The notes beneath the pieces were generated by a model. The model had not been told where the DNA came from, searched no databases, and was given only the letters and a program-made list of their open reading frames with translations. A DNA stretch of 20,473 nt from Clostridiales bacterium UBA4644 (GTDB taxonomy: Bacteria > Bacillota > Clostridia > Oscillospirales > Butyricicoccaceae): NCBI GenBank assembly GCA_002405755.1, contig DHMK01000078.1:34658-55130 (forward strand), read 5' to 3'. Below, in pieces: positions 6,712-15,252 of the stretch (its first letter is position 1; each line of letters begins with the position of its first letter). Position numbers and translations under genes: made by a program.

Positions 6712-8305
6712 TCTGCTGTTGAAAAACGGCCTGATCTGCGATGGAACTGCAGCGTCGCCCTTTGTGGGCGACGCTGCGATTCAAAATGGGAGGATCGTGG
6801 AGCTTGCCCCTTCCATCTGCGCAGACAGCGCCGAGACGCTGGATGTCTCCGGGCTGGTGGTGGCGCCGGCCTTTATTGATATGCACTCCCATTCCGACGC
6901 CTGGTTCATGGCCGACGGCCGCTGCGAAGCGAAGCTCTATCAGGGCGTGGCCACGGAGATCGTGGGACAGTGCGGCAGCTCCTGCTTCCCCCGCAGCGTC
7001 AGTCAGATGACGAAGGTCCGCCGGGCGGCGGAGGAGGGTAAGCTCTCCAAAATGGAGGCCTATCAGGCGGGCACCTTTGAAAAGCTCCTGCGGAAGCGGG
7101 GGCCGGAGGATGTCATGTCTACCAATCTGGTGCAGCTGGTGGGCCACAATGCCATCCGACGGGGCGTGGTGGGCCTGGTCAAGCGGCCCGCCTGGGAGGA
7201 CGAGATCCGTCTCTCCAAATATTTGCTGCAGCAGGCCTTTGAACAGGGCTGCTGGGGTATGTCGCTGGGTCTGGGCTATCTGCCCGGCCTGTTTGCCGAC
7301 ACCCACGAGCTGGAGGAGCTCATCCGCCTTTGCTATATCTATGACCAGCTGGTCACCGTCCATATGCGGGACGAGGGCGACCGGGTCTTTGAAGCGCTGG
7401 ACGAGATGATCGACCTGGCCCGCCGGACCCATGCCCATATCCATATCGCCCACCTGAAGCTGGGGGCGAAAAGCGTCTGGGGCAGGGCGGAGGCCCTTTA
7501 TGAAAAGCTCCTTCGGGCTCGGGAGGAGGGCCTGGAGCTGACGGCGGATGTTTATCCCTATCCCGCCTGCAGCACCGGACTTTCCAGCCGCCTGCCCGAT
7601 TGGGCGCTGGACGGCGGCACGGAGCATGCCTGTCGATTGCTGGCAGCCCGGGGCCGGGAGCACGATGAGATCCTGGAGCTTTTCCGGGAAAAGTATCCCA
7701 CCCGGGAGGACGGCGACCGCTTTTATATCATCGGCACCGGCGGCGTCTGCCCGGAGGTGGACGGCAAGACCGTGGGCCAGCTCAGCGAGGAATGGGGTCT
7801 GCCCGTTCCGGAGACCATGATCGAGACCCTGCTGCGCACCCGCTGCCAGGAGGACTGCATCATCTTCAATATGGACGAGGACGATGTGGAGTGGCTGCTG
7901 CGCCAGCCGGGCATCGCCATCGGCTCCGACGCCTCCTGCCGCCCCTTCGCCCCCGCCATGAGCGACGGCAAGCCCCACCCCCGGACCTACGGCACATTCC
8001 CGCGCTTTTTGCGTCTCTGCCGGGAAAAGGGCCTTTGCTCTCTGGAGCAGGCCGTCCACCGCATCACCCAGCTGCCGGCGGAAAATGTGGGCCTGAAGGA
8101 CCGGGGCGTGCTCAAGCCGGGCATGGTGGCCGACATTACCGTCTTCGACTGGGCGCACATCCGGGAGACCGCCACCTACGACGATCCCTTCCAAAAGCCC
8201 GTGGGCGTGGAGCATGTGATCATGAACGGAAGGCTGGCTCTGAAAAACGGCCGGCAGACCGAGCTGCGCCTGGGTGATTATCTCCGCAAGCCATTTGTGG
8301 GCTGA
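6704..8305 (+). CDS. N-acyl-D-amino-acid deacylase (D-aminoacylase family amidohydrolase)
   Basis: Predicted cytoplasmic zinc amidohydrolase that splits an N-acyl-D-amino acid into a D-amino acid and the acyl acid. The 533-residue protein opens with the small beta-sandwich typical of the superfamily and then the metal motif HSHSD (His61, His63, Asp65). Family marks follow: the Cys90 metal-ligand position (IVGQCGSS), GHN (147-149), GMSLGL (185-190), His220 in HMRDEG, His250 in HIAH, Asp409 in GSDAS, and HPRTYGTFPR (425-434). These positions agree with D-aminoacylases. There is no signal peptide. It overlaps oppF by 8 nt (ATG-CT-TGA) and has only a weak ribosome site, so it probably depends on oppF translation. 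Substrate side chain (Glu, Asp or neutral) is not decided; a dipeptidase-like role on imported peptides is possible. It ends the operon at the terminator 8317-8349. Confidence 0.88.
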   Translation: MLDLLLKNGLICDGTAASPFVGDAAIQNGRIVELAPSICADSAETLDVSGLVVAPAFIDMHSHSDAWFMADGRCEAKLYQGVATEIVGQCGSSCFPRSVSQMTKVRRAAEEGKLSKMEAYQAGTFEKLLRKRGPEDVMSTNLVQLVGHNAIRRGVVGLVKRPAWEDEIRLSKYLLQQAFEQGCWGMSLGLGYLPGLFADTHELEELIRLCYIYDQLVTVHMRDEGDRVFEALDEMIDLARRTHAHIHIAHLKLGAKSVWGRAEALYEKLLRAREEGLELTADVYPYPACSTGLSSRLPDWALDGGTEHACRLLAARGREHDEILELFREKYPTREDGDRFYIIGTGGVCPEVDGKTVGQLSEEWGLPVPETMIETLLRTRCQEDCIIFNMDEDDVEWLLRQPGIAIGSDASCRPFAPAMSDGKPHPRTYGTFPRFLRLCREKGLCSLEQAVHRITQLPAENVGLKDRGVLKPGMVADITVFDWAHIRETATYDDPFQKPVGVEHVIMNGRLALKNGRQTELRLGDYLRKPFVG

Positions 8306-8316
8306 TCCATCAAAAT

Positions 8317-8349
8317 AAAAGGCATGGAAGCGTTTGCTCCATGCCTTTT
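8317..8349. terminator. bidirectional intrinsic terminator between converging operons
   Basis: AAAAGGCATGGA (8317-8328) pairs perfectly with TCCATGCCTTTT (8338-8349), a 12-bp stem with a 9-base loop that can add two inner pairs. The right arm runs into a T-tract to 8351 on the plus strand, and the A-rich stretch 8312-8320 provides a U-tract for leftward transcripts. It ends both the opp-deacylase operon (stop 8305) and the leftward tagD operon (stop 8365). Confidence 0.9.
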
Positions 8350-8364
8350 TTGCGTTTTTGGGGA

Positions 8365-8757
8365 TCATTTGCTTTTCAGATCCTGCTTGATGCGGGTGGT
8401 GGAGATCTCCGGCGTCCGGGGGAGATAGACCACCTGACATTGCTCCTGCAAAAAGTCAAATTTGCCCTTCCAGTCGTCGCCCATGACGAAAATATCGATC
8501 TGATATTTGTCCACATCCGTGGTCTTCTGCTCCCAGCTTTCCTCCGGGATCACCAGATCCACATAGCGGATGGCTTCCAGCATGCGCTTGCGCTCCTCAT
8601 AGGGGAAATAGCATTTTTTCTGCTTCTGGTTCCAGTTGAACTCATCGGTGGAGAGGGCCACCACCAGATAATCCCCCAGCTCCCGGGCGCGGCGCAGCAG
8701 GTTGATATGTCCGTAATGGAGCAGATCAAAGGTGCCGTAGGTAATGACGCGCTTCAT
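8365..8757 (-). CDS. tagD: glycerol-3-phosphate cytidylyltransferase (TagD/TarD family)
   Basis: Makes CDP-glycerol from CTP and sn-glycerol 3-phosphate, the donor for glycerol-phosphate polymers or side groups of the cell surface. The 130-residue protein is the usual length for TagD and has the nucleotidyltransferase HxGH motif (His14-Tyr-Gly-His17 in TFDLLHYGH), Glu/Arg-rich FPYEERKRML (51-60), and the second signature RTPEISTTRI (114-123). The start at 8757 is set by AAGGAGAG a few bases upstream, which overlaps the end of the preceding gene; only one base separates the two genes. It is last in a three-gene leftward operon and directly supplies the glycerophosphotransferase encoded before it. 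Ethanolamine-phosphate cytidylyltransferases are related but longer. Confidence 0.92.
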   Translation of the reverse strand: MKRVITYGTFDLLHYGHINLLRRARELGDYLVVALSTDEFNWNQKQKKCYFPYEERKRMLEAIRYVDLVIPEESWEQKTTDVDKYQIDIFVMGDDWKGKFDFLQEQCQVVYLPRTPEISTTRIKQDLKSK

Positions 8758-8758
8758 A

Positions 8759-9925
8759 TCACATCTCTCCTTTTTCAAAATAAGACTGGATCAGGTCTGC
8801 CACCCGTCCGGCGGAGCCGCCGTCCTGCCAATGATTGTAATAGTCGCAGGCCTGCTGCCGCGCGGCCCGCTCCGGATCCCTTCCGGCGGCCATATCCTCG
8901 ATGAAATCCACCAGATCGGAAATGGTGTAAAGGTATCGACCCTTCACGACCTGCGTGATGTCCTCCATCACCAGTCCGCGCTTTTCCTGATAAGCCGAAA
9001 GGTCGTCCAGCGTCAGACCGATGGGCTTGCCCGTCAGCAGGAAATCGCAGTAGACGGAGGAATAGTCCGTCAAAAGTCCGTCGGCGTCGGCCAGCGCTTC
9101 ATAAAGCTGAACGCCCGCCCGCCGCAGGTCCTCGTCGCCGATCAGTCGGAAGGCGCTCAGACTGCCGGCACGGATGACGGACATATCCTGCATGGGATGG
9201 GGCTTGAGGATCAGCAAAAGCCCCGCCTGCTCCAGCGCTTTGTTGAGGGCCTCCAGCGCCCCGGGCTCCTCCAGCAGGGGCAGGCCGCAGCCGGAGAGAG
9301 CGTAGTTGCTGCCGTAGGACCTGGTGTGCTGCCGGAAGGTGGGCAGCCAGAAGAGGACCTTTCTGCCCTCCCGGGGGACGACCCGGTCCAAAAGCCCCCG
9401 GGGCCGGATCAGCGCGTCGCACCGGGGATAGCCCAGCAGACGGCCCTGCTCCGGCGCAAGCCCCAGCTCCCGCTCCATGACGGCCTTTACCTGCTCCGAG
9501 GGATAGCTCCAGCGGTTGCAGAAGGGGCCGGGGGTGTAAAAGCCCCGGCAGCATTTGATGGGCGTCCCGTGACCAAGAAAGAGGCTCAGCTGCCCCCGGC
9601 GGGGCGGCCAGAGGGTCTTGTTGCAAAACAGAACGCATTTGGAGGAAAGGGCCAGCCGGATGGCCCGGACCCGCTGCCATGAAATCTCCGGCCGATATTC
9701 CACAAAGGAGACGTTTGCCTGGGGATAGGCCTCCCGCCAGAGCGCCGGCTCCCGCACCAGCCAGGTGAGAGAAACGCCCTGAAAGGCCTTCCGCCGTAAA
9801 AGCTCCTGAAAGACCGGAAAAACATTGCAGGAAAGATCCGGGCTGCTCTCCAGCAGGATCCGCCGCCGCAGGGGCAGCAGGGAAGCGCCGCCGTTGATTG
9901 CGGCCCGCAGCACAGCTTTGATCAT
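8759..9925 (-). CDS. CDP-glycerol glycerophosphotransferase family protein (TagB/TagF-like)
   Basis: Transfers glycerol phosphate from CDP-glycerol to a surface glycan or lipid-linked acceptor at the cytoplasmic face. The 388-residue protein shows the family marks GHGTPIK (118-124, holding the catalytic-type His), LPTFRQH (194-200), KPHP (241-244) and TDYSSVYCDF (286-295). It is a single catalytic unit without the additional N-terminal region of long TagF polymerases, so a primase (TagB-like) or side-chain transferase role fits as well as polymerisation. The start at 9925 is chosen for AAGGAGGAGGG just upstream; an in-frame ATG 37 codons earlier lies within the flippase gene and would add a low-complexity leader. 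The start overlaps the flippase stop by ATGA. Family is firm, exact acceptor unknown. Confidence 0.88.
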   Translation of the reverse strand: MIKAVLRAAINGGASLLPLRRRILLESSPDLSCNVFPVFQELLRRKAFQGVSLTWLVREPALWREAYPQANVSFVEYRPEISWQRVRAIRLALSSKCVLFCNKTLWPPRRGQLSLFLGHGTPIKCCRGFYTPGPFCNRWSYPSEQVKAVMERELGLAPEQGRLLGYPRCDALIRPRGLLDRVVPREGRKVLFWLPTFRQHTRSYGSNYALSGCGLPLLEEPGALEALNKALEQAGLLLILKPHPMQDMSVIRAGSLSAFRLIGDEDLRRAGVQLYEALADADGLLTDYSSVYCDFLLTGKPIGLTLDDLSAYQEKRGLVMEDITQVVKGRYLYTISDLVDFIEDMAAGRDPERAARQQACDYYNHWQDGGSAGRVADLIQSYFEKGEM

Positions 9926-11457
9926 GAAGCCCTCCTCCTTGCCCGGCGCAGCAGCCGCCGGATCAGATCCTTTTCCTCTGCGTTCAGCAGGCAGAGCCAT
10001 GCATAAGGCAGATAGCAAAGGGTGAATAACGCACATTTAACAAAAAACAGCAGCCAGCCGCCGTCGGGCAGCAGCCGGCGGAGCGCCAGCGCAGGCAGAG
10101 CCATGGGCAGCAGCTTCAGCGTCAGCAGCCCAGCCATGCGCCAGTAGGCGGGGATGTCCAGCCCGATCCGCCTGTGATAATACCAGTTCATCATGGCGTA
10201 TTGCCCGGCGAACAGGGCCAGCGTCGTGCCGATGGCCGCGCCCACGCCCTGCCAGCGCATGGCCAGCGGGATGGAGACGAGCACATTGATCACCGCCAGC
10301 ATCAGATAGCTCAGGCTGCGGTACTTATGCCGGTTCATGGCCTGCAGGATGGAGATGCCCAGGTTCTGGGACAGAGGCACGATACCCGGGATCATGATGA
10401 TCAGGGCGATCCAGTAGGCAGCGCGGACCTCCGGCGCGCCCAGATCCCCTCCGCCGATCAGGCCGATAAACTGCCGCCCAAAGGCGATAAAGCCCGCCAG
10501 CACAAAGGAAAGCAGCAAAAACTGCACATGGCCGATGCGCAGAAACAGCGGGGAAAAATCCGCCTTTTCCCCGTCTCTGACATAAAGCTGGGTCACATGG
10601 GGCAGGTAAACGCCGCTGATGGCCGTGGAAAGCTGCTGGAAATAGGCGTTGAACTGAACGCCCACGGTATAGACCGTGACGGCGGCCGTCCCGCAGACCG
10701 CCCCCAGAATAAACTTGTCCGTGCTGGCATAGAGCTGATCAATGAGGATATTGAGAAAGATAAACAGGGAGAAGGAAAAGATGCTCTTCAGCATTTCCCC
10801 CTCCGGCCGGCAGAGCCTGGGCCGGGCATCGGTCCGGGCAAGGCAGTACCAGGCCAGAAACAGCTTGACGGCGATGGAGACCACGGTGGTGACGGCAGCC
10901 AGCGCCGGCGAGCGATAGCCCTGCCGCAGCACCAGCAGCATCCCGCCATAGGTAAACAGCGTGTTCAGGATGTTCATGAGCTTGGCGAAGGCAAAGCGCT
11001 CCTGTGCCGTGATCAGCGAGGAAAACACGCTCAGAGGGAAGGAGACCGCCAGATTGACGGAAAGGATGGAAAGCACCTGCCGCAGAATGGAAAGCTCCTC
11101 CGGGGTGAATCTTGCGCCGAACAGCCAGGGCAGAAGACCGTGGGTGAGCAGGGAACAGATGCCCAGCGCCGCCGCGCCCAAAACGAGATACATCTCCAGA
11201 AACATGCCGCTGCAGCGGTCGGCCTTGTCCCGATCGCCCTCGGCCCGATATTTTACATAAAACCGCACCAGCGTCTGCCCGAAGCCCAGGTCCAGCATGG
11301 TGAGAAAGGCGATCACCGAGGTAGCCACGGAATAAACGCCGTATTCGCTCTCGCCCAGATGCCGCAGCAGGATGGGCGTGAAAACGATGCCCACCAGCAT
11401 ATTGACGCCCCACTGAACATAAGCCAGCAGCGCGCCCATACGCTTTTGATCGTGCAT
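9922..11457 (-). CDS. polysaccharide flippase (Wzx-like, oligosaccharide flippase family)
   Basis: Integral membrane protein of 511 residues predicted to move lipid-linked glycan units across the membrane. Hydrophobic segments recur along the whole length in the 12-14 helix pattern of this superfamily. The N-terminal region resembles Wzx proteins: a short cytoplasmic start, then GVNMLVGIVFTPILLRHLG, an EYGVYS stretch and LDLGFGQTLVRF. The C-terminus is basic (RRARRRAS). The start at 11457 is supported by AAAGGGGC shortly upstream and by homology-like alignment of the first helix; the in-frame ATG 25 codons upstream lies at the promoter and adds a non-family leader. It is the first gene of the three-gene leftward operon and overlaps the next gene by 4 nt. 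What it carries is unknown; the partner genes suggest a glycerol-phosphate-bearing glycan. Confidence 0.85.
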   Translation of the reverse strand: MHDQKRMGALLAYVQWGVNMLVGIVFTPILLRHLGESEYGVYSVATSVIAFLTMLDLGFGQTLVRFYVKYRAEGDRDKADRCSGMFLEMYLVLGAAALGICSLLTHGLLPWLFGARFTPEELSILRQVLSILSVNLAVSFPLSVFSSLITAQERFAFAKLMNILNTLFTYGGMLLVLRQGYRSPALAAVTTVVSIAVKLFLAWYCLARTDARPRLCRPEGEMLKSIFSFSLFIFLNILIDQLYASTDKFILGAVCGTAAVTVYTVGVQFNAYFQQLSTAISGVYLPHVTQLYVRDGEKADFSPLFLRIGHVQFLLLSFVLAGFIAFGRQFIGLIGGGDLGAPEVRAAYWIALIIMIPGIVPLSQNLGISILQAMNRHKYRSLSYLMLAVINVLVSIPLAMRWQGVGAAIGTTLALFAGQYAMMNWYYHRRIGLDIPAYWRMAGLLTLKLLPMALPALALRRLLPDGGWLLFFVKCALFTLCYLPYAWLCLLNAEEKDLIRRLLRRARRRAS

Positions 11458-11493
11458 AGAAAGCCCCTTTCTCCATAGATGGTCAATATTTTC

Positions 11494-11522
11494 ATTATAG
11501 GTTTCCTGTCTTCTTCTGTCAA
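11494..11522 (-). promoter_or_regulatory. consensus sigma-A promoter of the flippase-tagD operon
   Basis: On the minus strand, TTGACA (plus-strand 11517-11522), a 17-base spacer and TATAAT (11494-11499) match the sigma-A consensus at all 12 positions. The predicted start is about 11487, giving a leader of roughly 30 nt before the flippase start at 11457. Confidence 0.88.
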
Positions 11523-11577
11523 GCCGCGTCACAGCAAAAGAAAACGGAGGAATGCGCCCTGCGGCGGCGCTTTCGGG

Positions 11578-11606
11578 TTGAAAAGCCCGGTGAAATGTGG
11601 TATAAT
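11578..11606 (+). promoter_or_regulatory. extended -10 sigma-A promoter of smc
   Basis: TTGAAA (11578-11583), a 17-base spacer, and TATAAT (11601-11606) preceded by TGG, which makes an extended -10 element. Predicted start is about 11613, leaving a leader of roughly 42 nt. It is divergent from the flippase promoter, with the two -35 boxes about 55 bp apart. Confidence 0.87.
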
Positions 11607-11654
11607 AAAGTGCTATATCAGATTTATTTATTATTTGAAGAGAGAAAAGCGCTT

Positions 11655-14600
11655 ATGTTTCTGAAATCCATCGAGATCCAGGGCTTCAAATCCTTCCCCG
11701 ATCAGACCGTTATGAGCTTCGGCCGGGGCATTACAGCCATCGTCGGTCCAAACGGCAGCGGAAAAAGCAATATCGTAGACGCCATCCGCTGGGTCCTGGG
11801 GGAGCAGAGCACCAAGACCCTCCGGGGCGGTAAGATGGAGGATGTGATCTTCGGCGGCACCGCCCGGCGCAAGCCCCAGGGCTTTTGTCAGGTGACGCTG
11901 ACACTGGACAATACCGACGGCGGCCTGCCGGTGGACTATGCGGAGGTCATGGTGACCCGCCGGTATTACCGCAGCGGCGAGAGCGAGTTTTATATCAACC
12001 GCAAGGCCGTCCGCCTGAAGGATATCCACGAGCTGTTTATGGACACCGGTCTCGGCCGGGACGGCTATTCGGTCATCGGTCAGGGCCGCATCGACGAGAT
12101 CCTCTCCGTCAAGAGCGCCGACCGGCGGGAGATCTTTGAGGAGGCCGCCGGCATCACCAAGTTCCGCTTCCGCAAGGAGGAGAGCGAGCGCAAGCTGGCC
12201 GCCTGTGAGGAAAATCTGGTGCGCATCCGGGATATCATCACCGAGCTGGAGCAGCAGGTGGCCCCTCTGAAGGATCAGGCGGAGCGGGCAAAGGCCTTCC
12301 TGATCTACCGGGACGAGCTGCGGGCGCTGGAGGTCAATGTCTGGCTGGACAGCCTGGACCGGCTGAAGGACAGCCTGCAGAAGGCCCGGACGGACTATGA
12401 CAACGCCGAGCGGATGCTTTCCGCCCGCAAGCGGGAGACGGAGGAGCTGCAAAACCGCTCCGCCGCCCTGACAGACGCTCTCCATGAGAAGGATCTGGAG
12501 GGGGAGCGCCTGCGGGAGGAGCAGCGTCAGGCGGAAAATCGGGAGAGCGATATGCGGGCGCAGATCGCAGTGAACCAGACCCAGATCCGCAATACGGAGG
12601 AAAATATCCGCGCCGGACAGCGGGCGCTGGAGGAGCAGGGAGCGCAGGGGCAGGATCTGCAGGCCCAGAAGGCCGGGCAGGGGCGCCGCCTGGCAGAGCT
12701 GGCGGAGCAGACCTGCGCCCTGGAGGGCGAGCTTTCCGCCCTGCTGCAGCAGGTGCAGGAGGCCTCGGAAAACGCCCGGGAGCTTTCCCTGCGGCTGGAC
12801 GCTCTGGATGCCCGCATCCGCATGACCCGGGAGCAGGCCGCCCAGCGCAGGGCAGAGGCCGGCGCCCTGGCTTCCGGCGCACAGGAGATCCGCGCCCGGG
12901 GCGAAGCCGTGGAAAAGGAGCTGGCCGAGCTGGAGACCCGTCTGGAGACGGAACGGCAGCAGGCCCGGGCCCTCCGGCGGCAGAAGGAAGAAAACGAAGA
13001 AAAAAAGGCCTCGGCGGAGAATATGCTCCGGGGCTTTGAGCTGCGGGCCCAGGCCCGGCAGAAAAAGGCGGAGGATCTGCAGACCCAGACGGAGCAGACC
13101 TCACGCCAGCAGGCGCTGCGGACCCAGCGGCTGGAGCTGCTGCGGGCTATGGAGCGGGAATACGAGGGCTTCGGTCAGAGCGTGCGCCGGGTGATGCAGG
13201 CGGCGGGCAGGGGAGAGCTGCGGGGCGTCCACGGCCCGGTCTCCGATCTGATCCGCACGGAGGATGAATACTCTGTGGCCATCGAGATCGCCCTGGGCGG
13301 CAGCCTGCAGAATATCGTTGTGGACGATGAGCAGTGCGCCAAAAGCGCCATCCAATATCTCAAGACCCATGATTTTGGCCGGGCCACCTTCCGCCCGCTG
13401 ACTGCCGTCCGGGAGCGGCGGGGCGGCAAGCAGCTCTCCGGCCCGGGCTTTGCCGGCTGGGCTGACCAGCTGGTGCGCTTCGATGGGCAATATGCCCCGC
13501 TGATCCGAAGCCTGCTGGCGGATACCGCCGTGGTGGACCATATGGACAATGCCATCGCCATGGCGAAGAAACACGGCTATGCCTTCCGCATCGTCACGCT
13601 GGACGGCCAGCTGATCAATCCCTCCGGCGCCATGACCGGCGGCTCGCTGAACAAAAATGTGGGCGTTTTGTCCCGCGCCAACGAAATCGCCCGGCTGGAG
13701 CAGGAGACCGTCCGGCTGCAGCAGAAGCAGCAGGAGCTGGAGCAGAGCCTGCGCGCCGCCCGGCAGGAGATGGAAAGCGCCGGCTACGAGGCCAATGTGG
13801 CCCGGGACGAGCTGCGGTCGGCGCAGGACGCGCTGCTGGAGCTTTCCGCCCGGCAGAGCCAGCATCGGGCCCTCATCGAAGCGCTGGAGCAGCGGCAGGA
13901 GGAGCTGGAGGAGGAGCGCGGCTCCCAGAGCCGACGGATCCAGTCGCTGGAGGAACAGCGAAAGGCCCTGATTTCCCAGGCAGAGACGGAGGACCGGGCT
14001 GCGCAGGCCCTTTCTGCGGAATATGACGGCCTTTCCGGCGGAAGAGCGCAGGCAGAGAACCGCACTGGCAGCCTGACCCAGCAGAGCACGGACCTGCGGG
14101 TCCGTCTGGCGGAGTGCCGCACGGAAAGCGACAGCACCCGCCGGAGCATAACGCAGCTGGAGGAACGCATCCTTGCGGCCAGCGGCCAGCGAAAGGACCG
14201 GGAGGCCGCCATAGAGGCCCTGCGGCAGCAGAGCTGTCAGCTGCGGGAGACCGTGGCCCAGCAGGAGCTGGTGGCCGCCCAATACGCCGGGGAAGCGCAG
14301 AACGCCGGAACGCGCCTGCTGGCGGTCAATCAGGAGAAGCTGCGGCTGGAGGGTGTCCGCGGGCAATGCGAAAAGGAGCTGCGCAGCAAAAACGATGAGC
14401 TGATCCATCTGGAGCGGGAGCGGGGCCGCCTGGAAAATAAAAAGACTCAGGCGGAGATGGAGGAGGACAATATCCTCCAGAAGCTCTGGGAAAGCTATGA
14501 GCTGACCCGGGTCACCGCCCAGGAGCTGCGCCAGCCCATGGAGAGCCTTTCCACCGCCAACCGGCGCATCGGCGAGCTGCGCGCCGCCATCAAAAAGCTT

Positions 14601-15224
14601 GGCTCGGTGAATATCGACGCCATCGAGGAATATGACCGGGTGAGCCAGCGCTATGCGTTCATGAGCACCCAGCGGAACGACCTGGAAACATCCCGGGAGG
14701 AGCTTCTGAAGATCATCGGCGACCTGACAAAGAGCATGAAGGAGATCTTCGCCGTCCAGTTCCGGGCCATCAACGAGAGCTTCCGCCATACCTTTGCGGA
14801 GATCTTCGGCGGCGGCAGCGCGGAGCTGCGGCTGGAAGACGAGAGTGATATCCTCAGCTGCGGAATCGAGATCCGGGTGGAGCTGCCGGGCAAGTCCATG
14901 CGGGCGATCTCGCTGCTCTCCGGCGGAGAAAAGGCTTTCGTTGCCATCGCCCTGTATTTTGCCATCATCCGGGTGCGGCCCACGCCCTTCTGTGTGCTGG
15001 ACGAGATCGATGCGGCGCTGGACGATGTGAATGTCAGCCGCTACGCCGCCTATATGCGCACCCTGTGTGAAAAGACCCAGTTTATCATCATCACCCATCG
15101 ACGGGGCTCCATGGAGGGCTCCGACATCCTCTACGGCGTTACCATGCAGGAGCAGGGCGTGACCAAGCTGCTGGCGCTCAACATGAACGAGGTGGAGGCC
15201 CATATCCGGGAAACGCTGCAATAA
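11655..15224 (+). CDS. smc: chromosome segregation protein SMC
   Basis: Condensin-like ATPase that, with ScpA and ScpB, compacts and segregates the chromosome. The 1189-residue protein is the normal length. It has the N-terminal ATPase lobe with FKSF and Walker A GPNGSGKS (31-38), a first coiled coil rich in Glu, Gln, Arg and Leu (about 170-500), a hinge (about 520-665, beginning LRGVHGPVSDLI and ending with AMTGGSLNKNVG), a second coiled coil (to about 1000) and the C-terminal lobe with signature LLSGGEKAF and Walker B FCVLDEIDAAL. ATG 11655 gives the family-standard MFLKSIEIQGFKSF; the ATG 20 codons upstream would cover the leader. The ribosome site (GAAGAGAG) is modest. It is followed by ftsY after 28 bases, the usual Firmicutes pair, but no rnc precedes it. 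scpA and scpB are not in the window. Confidence 0.97.
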   Translation: MFLKSIEIQGFKSFPDQTVMSFGRGITAIVGPNGSGKSNIVDAIRWVLGEQSTKTLRGGKMEDVIFGGTARRKPQGFCQVTLTLDNTDGGLPVDYAEVMVTRRYYRSGESEFYINRKAVRLKDIHELFMDTGLGRDGYSVIGQGRIDEILSVKSADRREIFEEAAGITKFRFRKEESERKLAACEENLVRIRDIITELEQQVAPLKDQAERAKAFLIYRDELRALEVNVWLDSLDRLKDSLQKARTDYDNAERMLSARKRETEELQNRSAALTDALHEKDLEGERLREEQRQAENRESDMRAQIAVNQTQIRNTEENIRAGQRALEEQGAQGQDLQAQKAGQGRRLAELAEQTCALEGELSALLQQVQEASENARELSLRLDALDARIRMTREQAAQRRAEAGALASGAQEIRARGEAVEKELAELETRLETERQQARALRRQKEENEEKKASAENMLRGFELRAQARQKKAEDLQTQTEQTSRQQALRTQRLELLRAMEREYEGFGQSVRRVMQAAGRGELRGVHGPVSDLIRTEDEYSVAIEIALGGSLQNIVVDDEQCAKSAIQYLKTHDFGRATFRPLTAVRERRGGKQLSGPGFAGWADQLVRFDGQYAPLIRSLLADTAVVDHMDNAIAMAKKHGYAFRIVTLDGQLINPSGAMTGGSLNKNVGVLSRANEIARLEQETVRLQQKQQELEQSLRAARQEMESAGYEANVARDELRSAQDALLELSARQSQHRALIEALEQRQEELEEERGSQSRRIQSLEEQRKALISQAETEDRAAQALSAEYDGLSGGRAQAENRTGSLTQQSTDLRVRLAECRTESDSTRRSITQLEERILAASGQRKDREAAIEALRQQSCQLRETVAQQELVAAQYAGEAQNAGTRLLAVNQEKLRLEGVRGQCEKELRSKNDELIHLERERGRLENKKTQAEMEEDNILQKLWESYELTRVTAQELRQPMESLSTANRRIGELRAAIKKLGSVNIDAIEEYDRVSQRYAFMSTQRNDLETSREELLKIIGDLTKSMKEIFAVQFRAINESFRHTFAEIFGGGSAELRLEDESDILSCGIEIRVELPGKSMRAISLLSGGEKAFVAIALYFAIIRVRPTPFCVLDEIDAALDDVNVSRYAAYMRTLCEKTQFIIITHRRGSMEGSDILYGVTMQEQGVTKLLALNMNEVEAHIRETLQ

Positions 15225-15252
15225 CTGATCATCGCCTGAAGGAGGCAAGTAT

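Noticed and set aside
6545..8440. A 631-codon minus-strand open frame over the deacylase
   Set aside because: It crosses the terminator and the deacylase and has shadow-type composition; the plus-strand protein has the full set of family motifs.
11552..11581. Nine-codon frame after GGAGGA upstream of smc
   Set aside because: The ribosome-like sequence is too close to the ATG, and the frame lies before the predicted smc transcription start.
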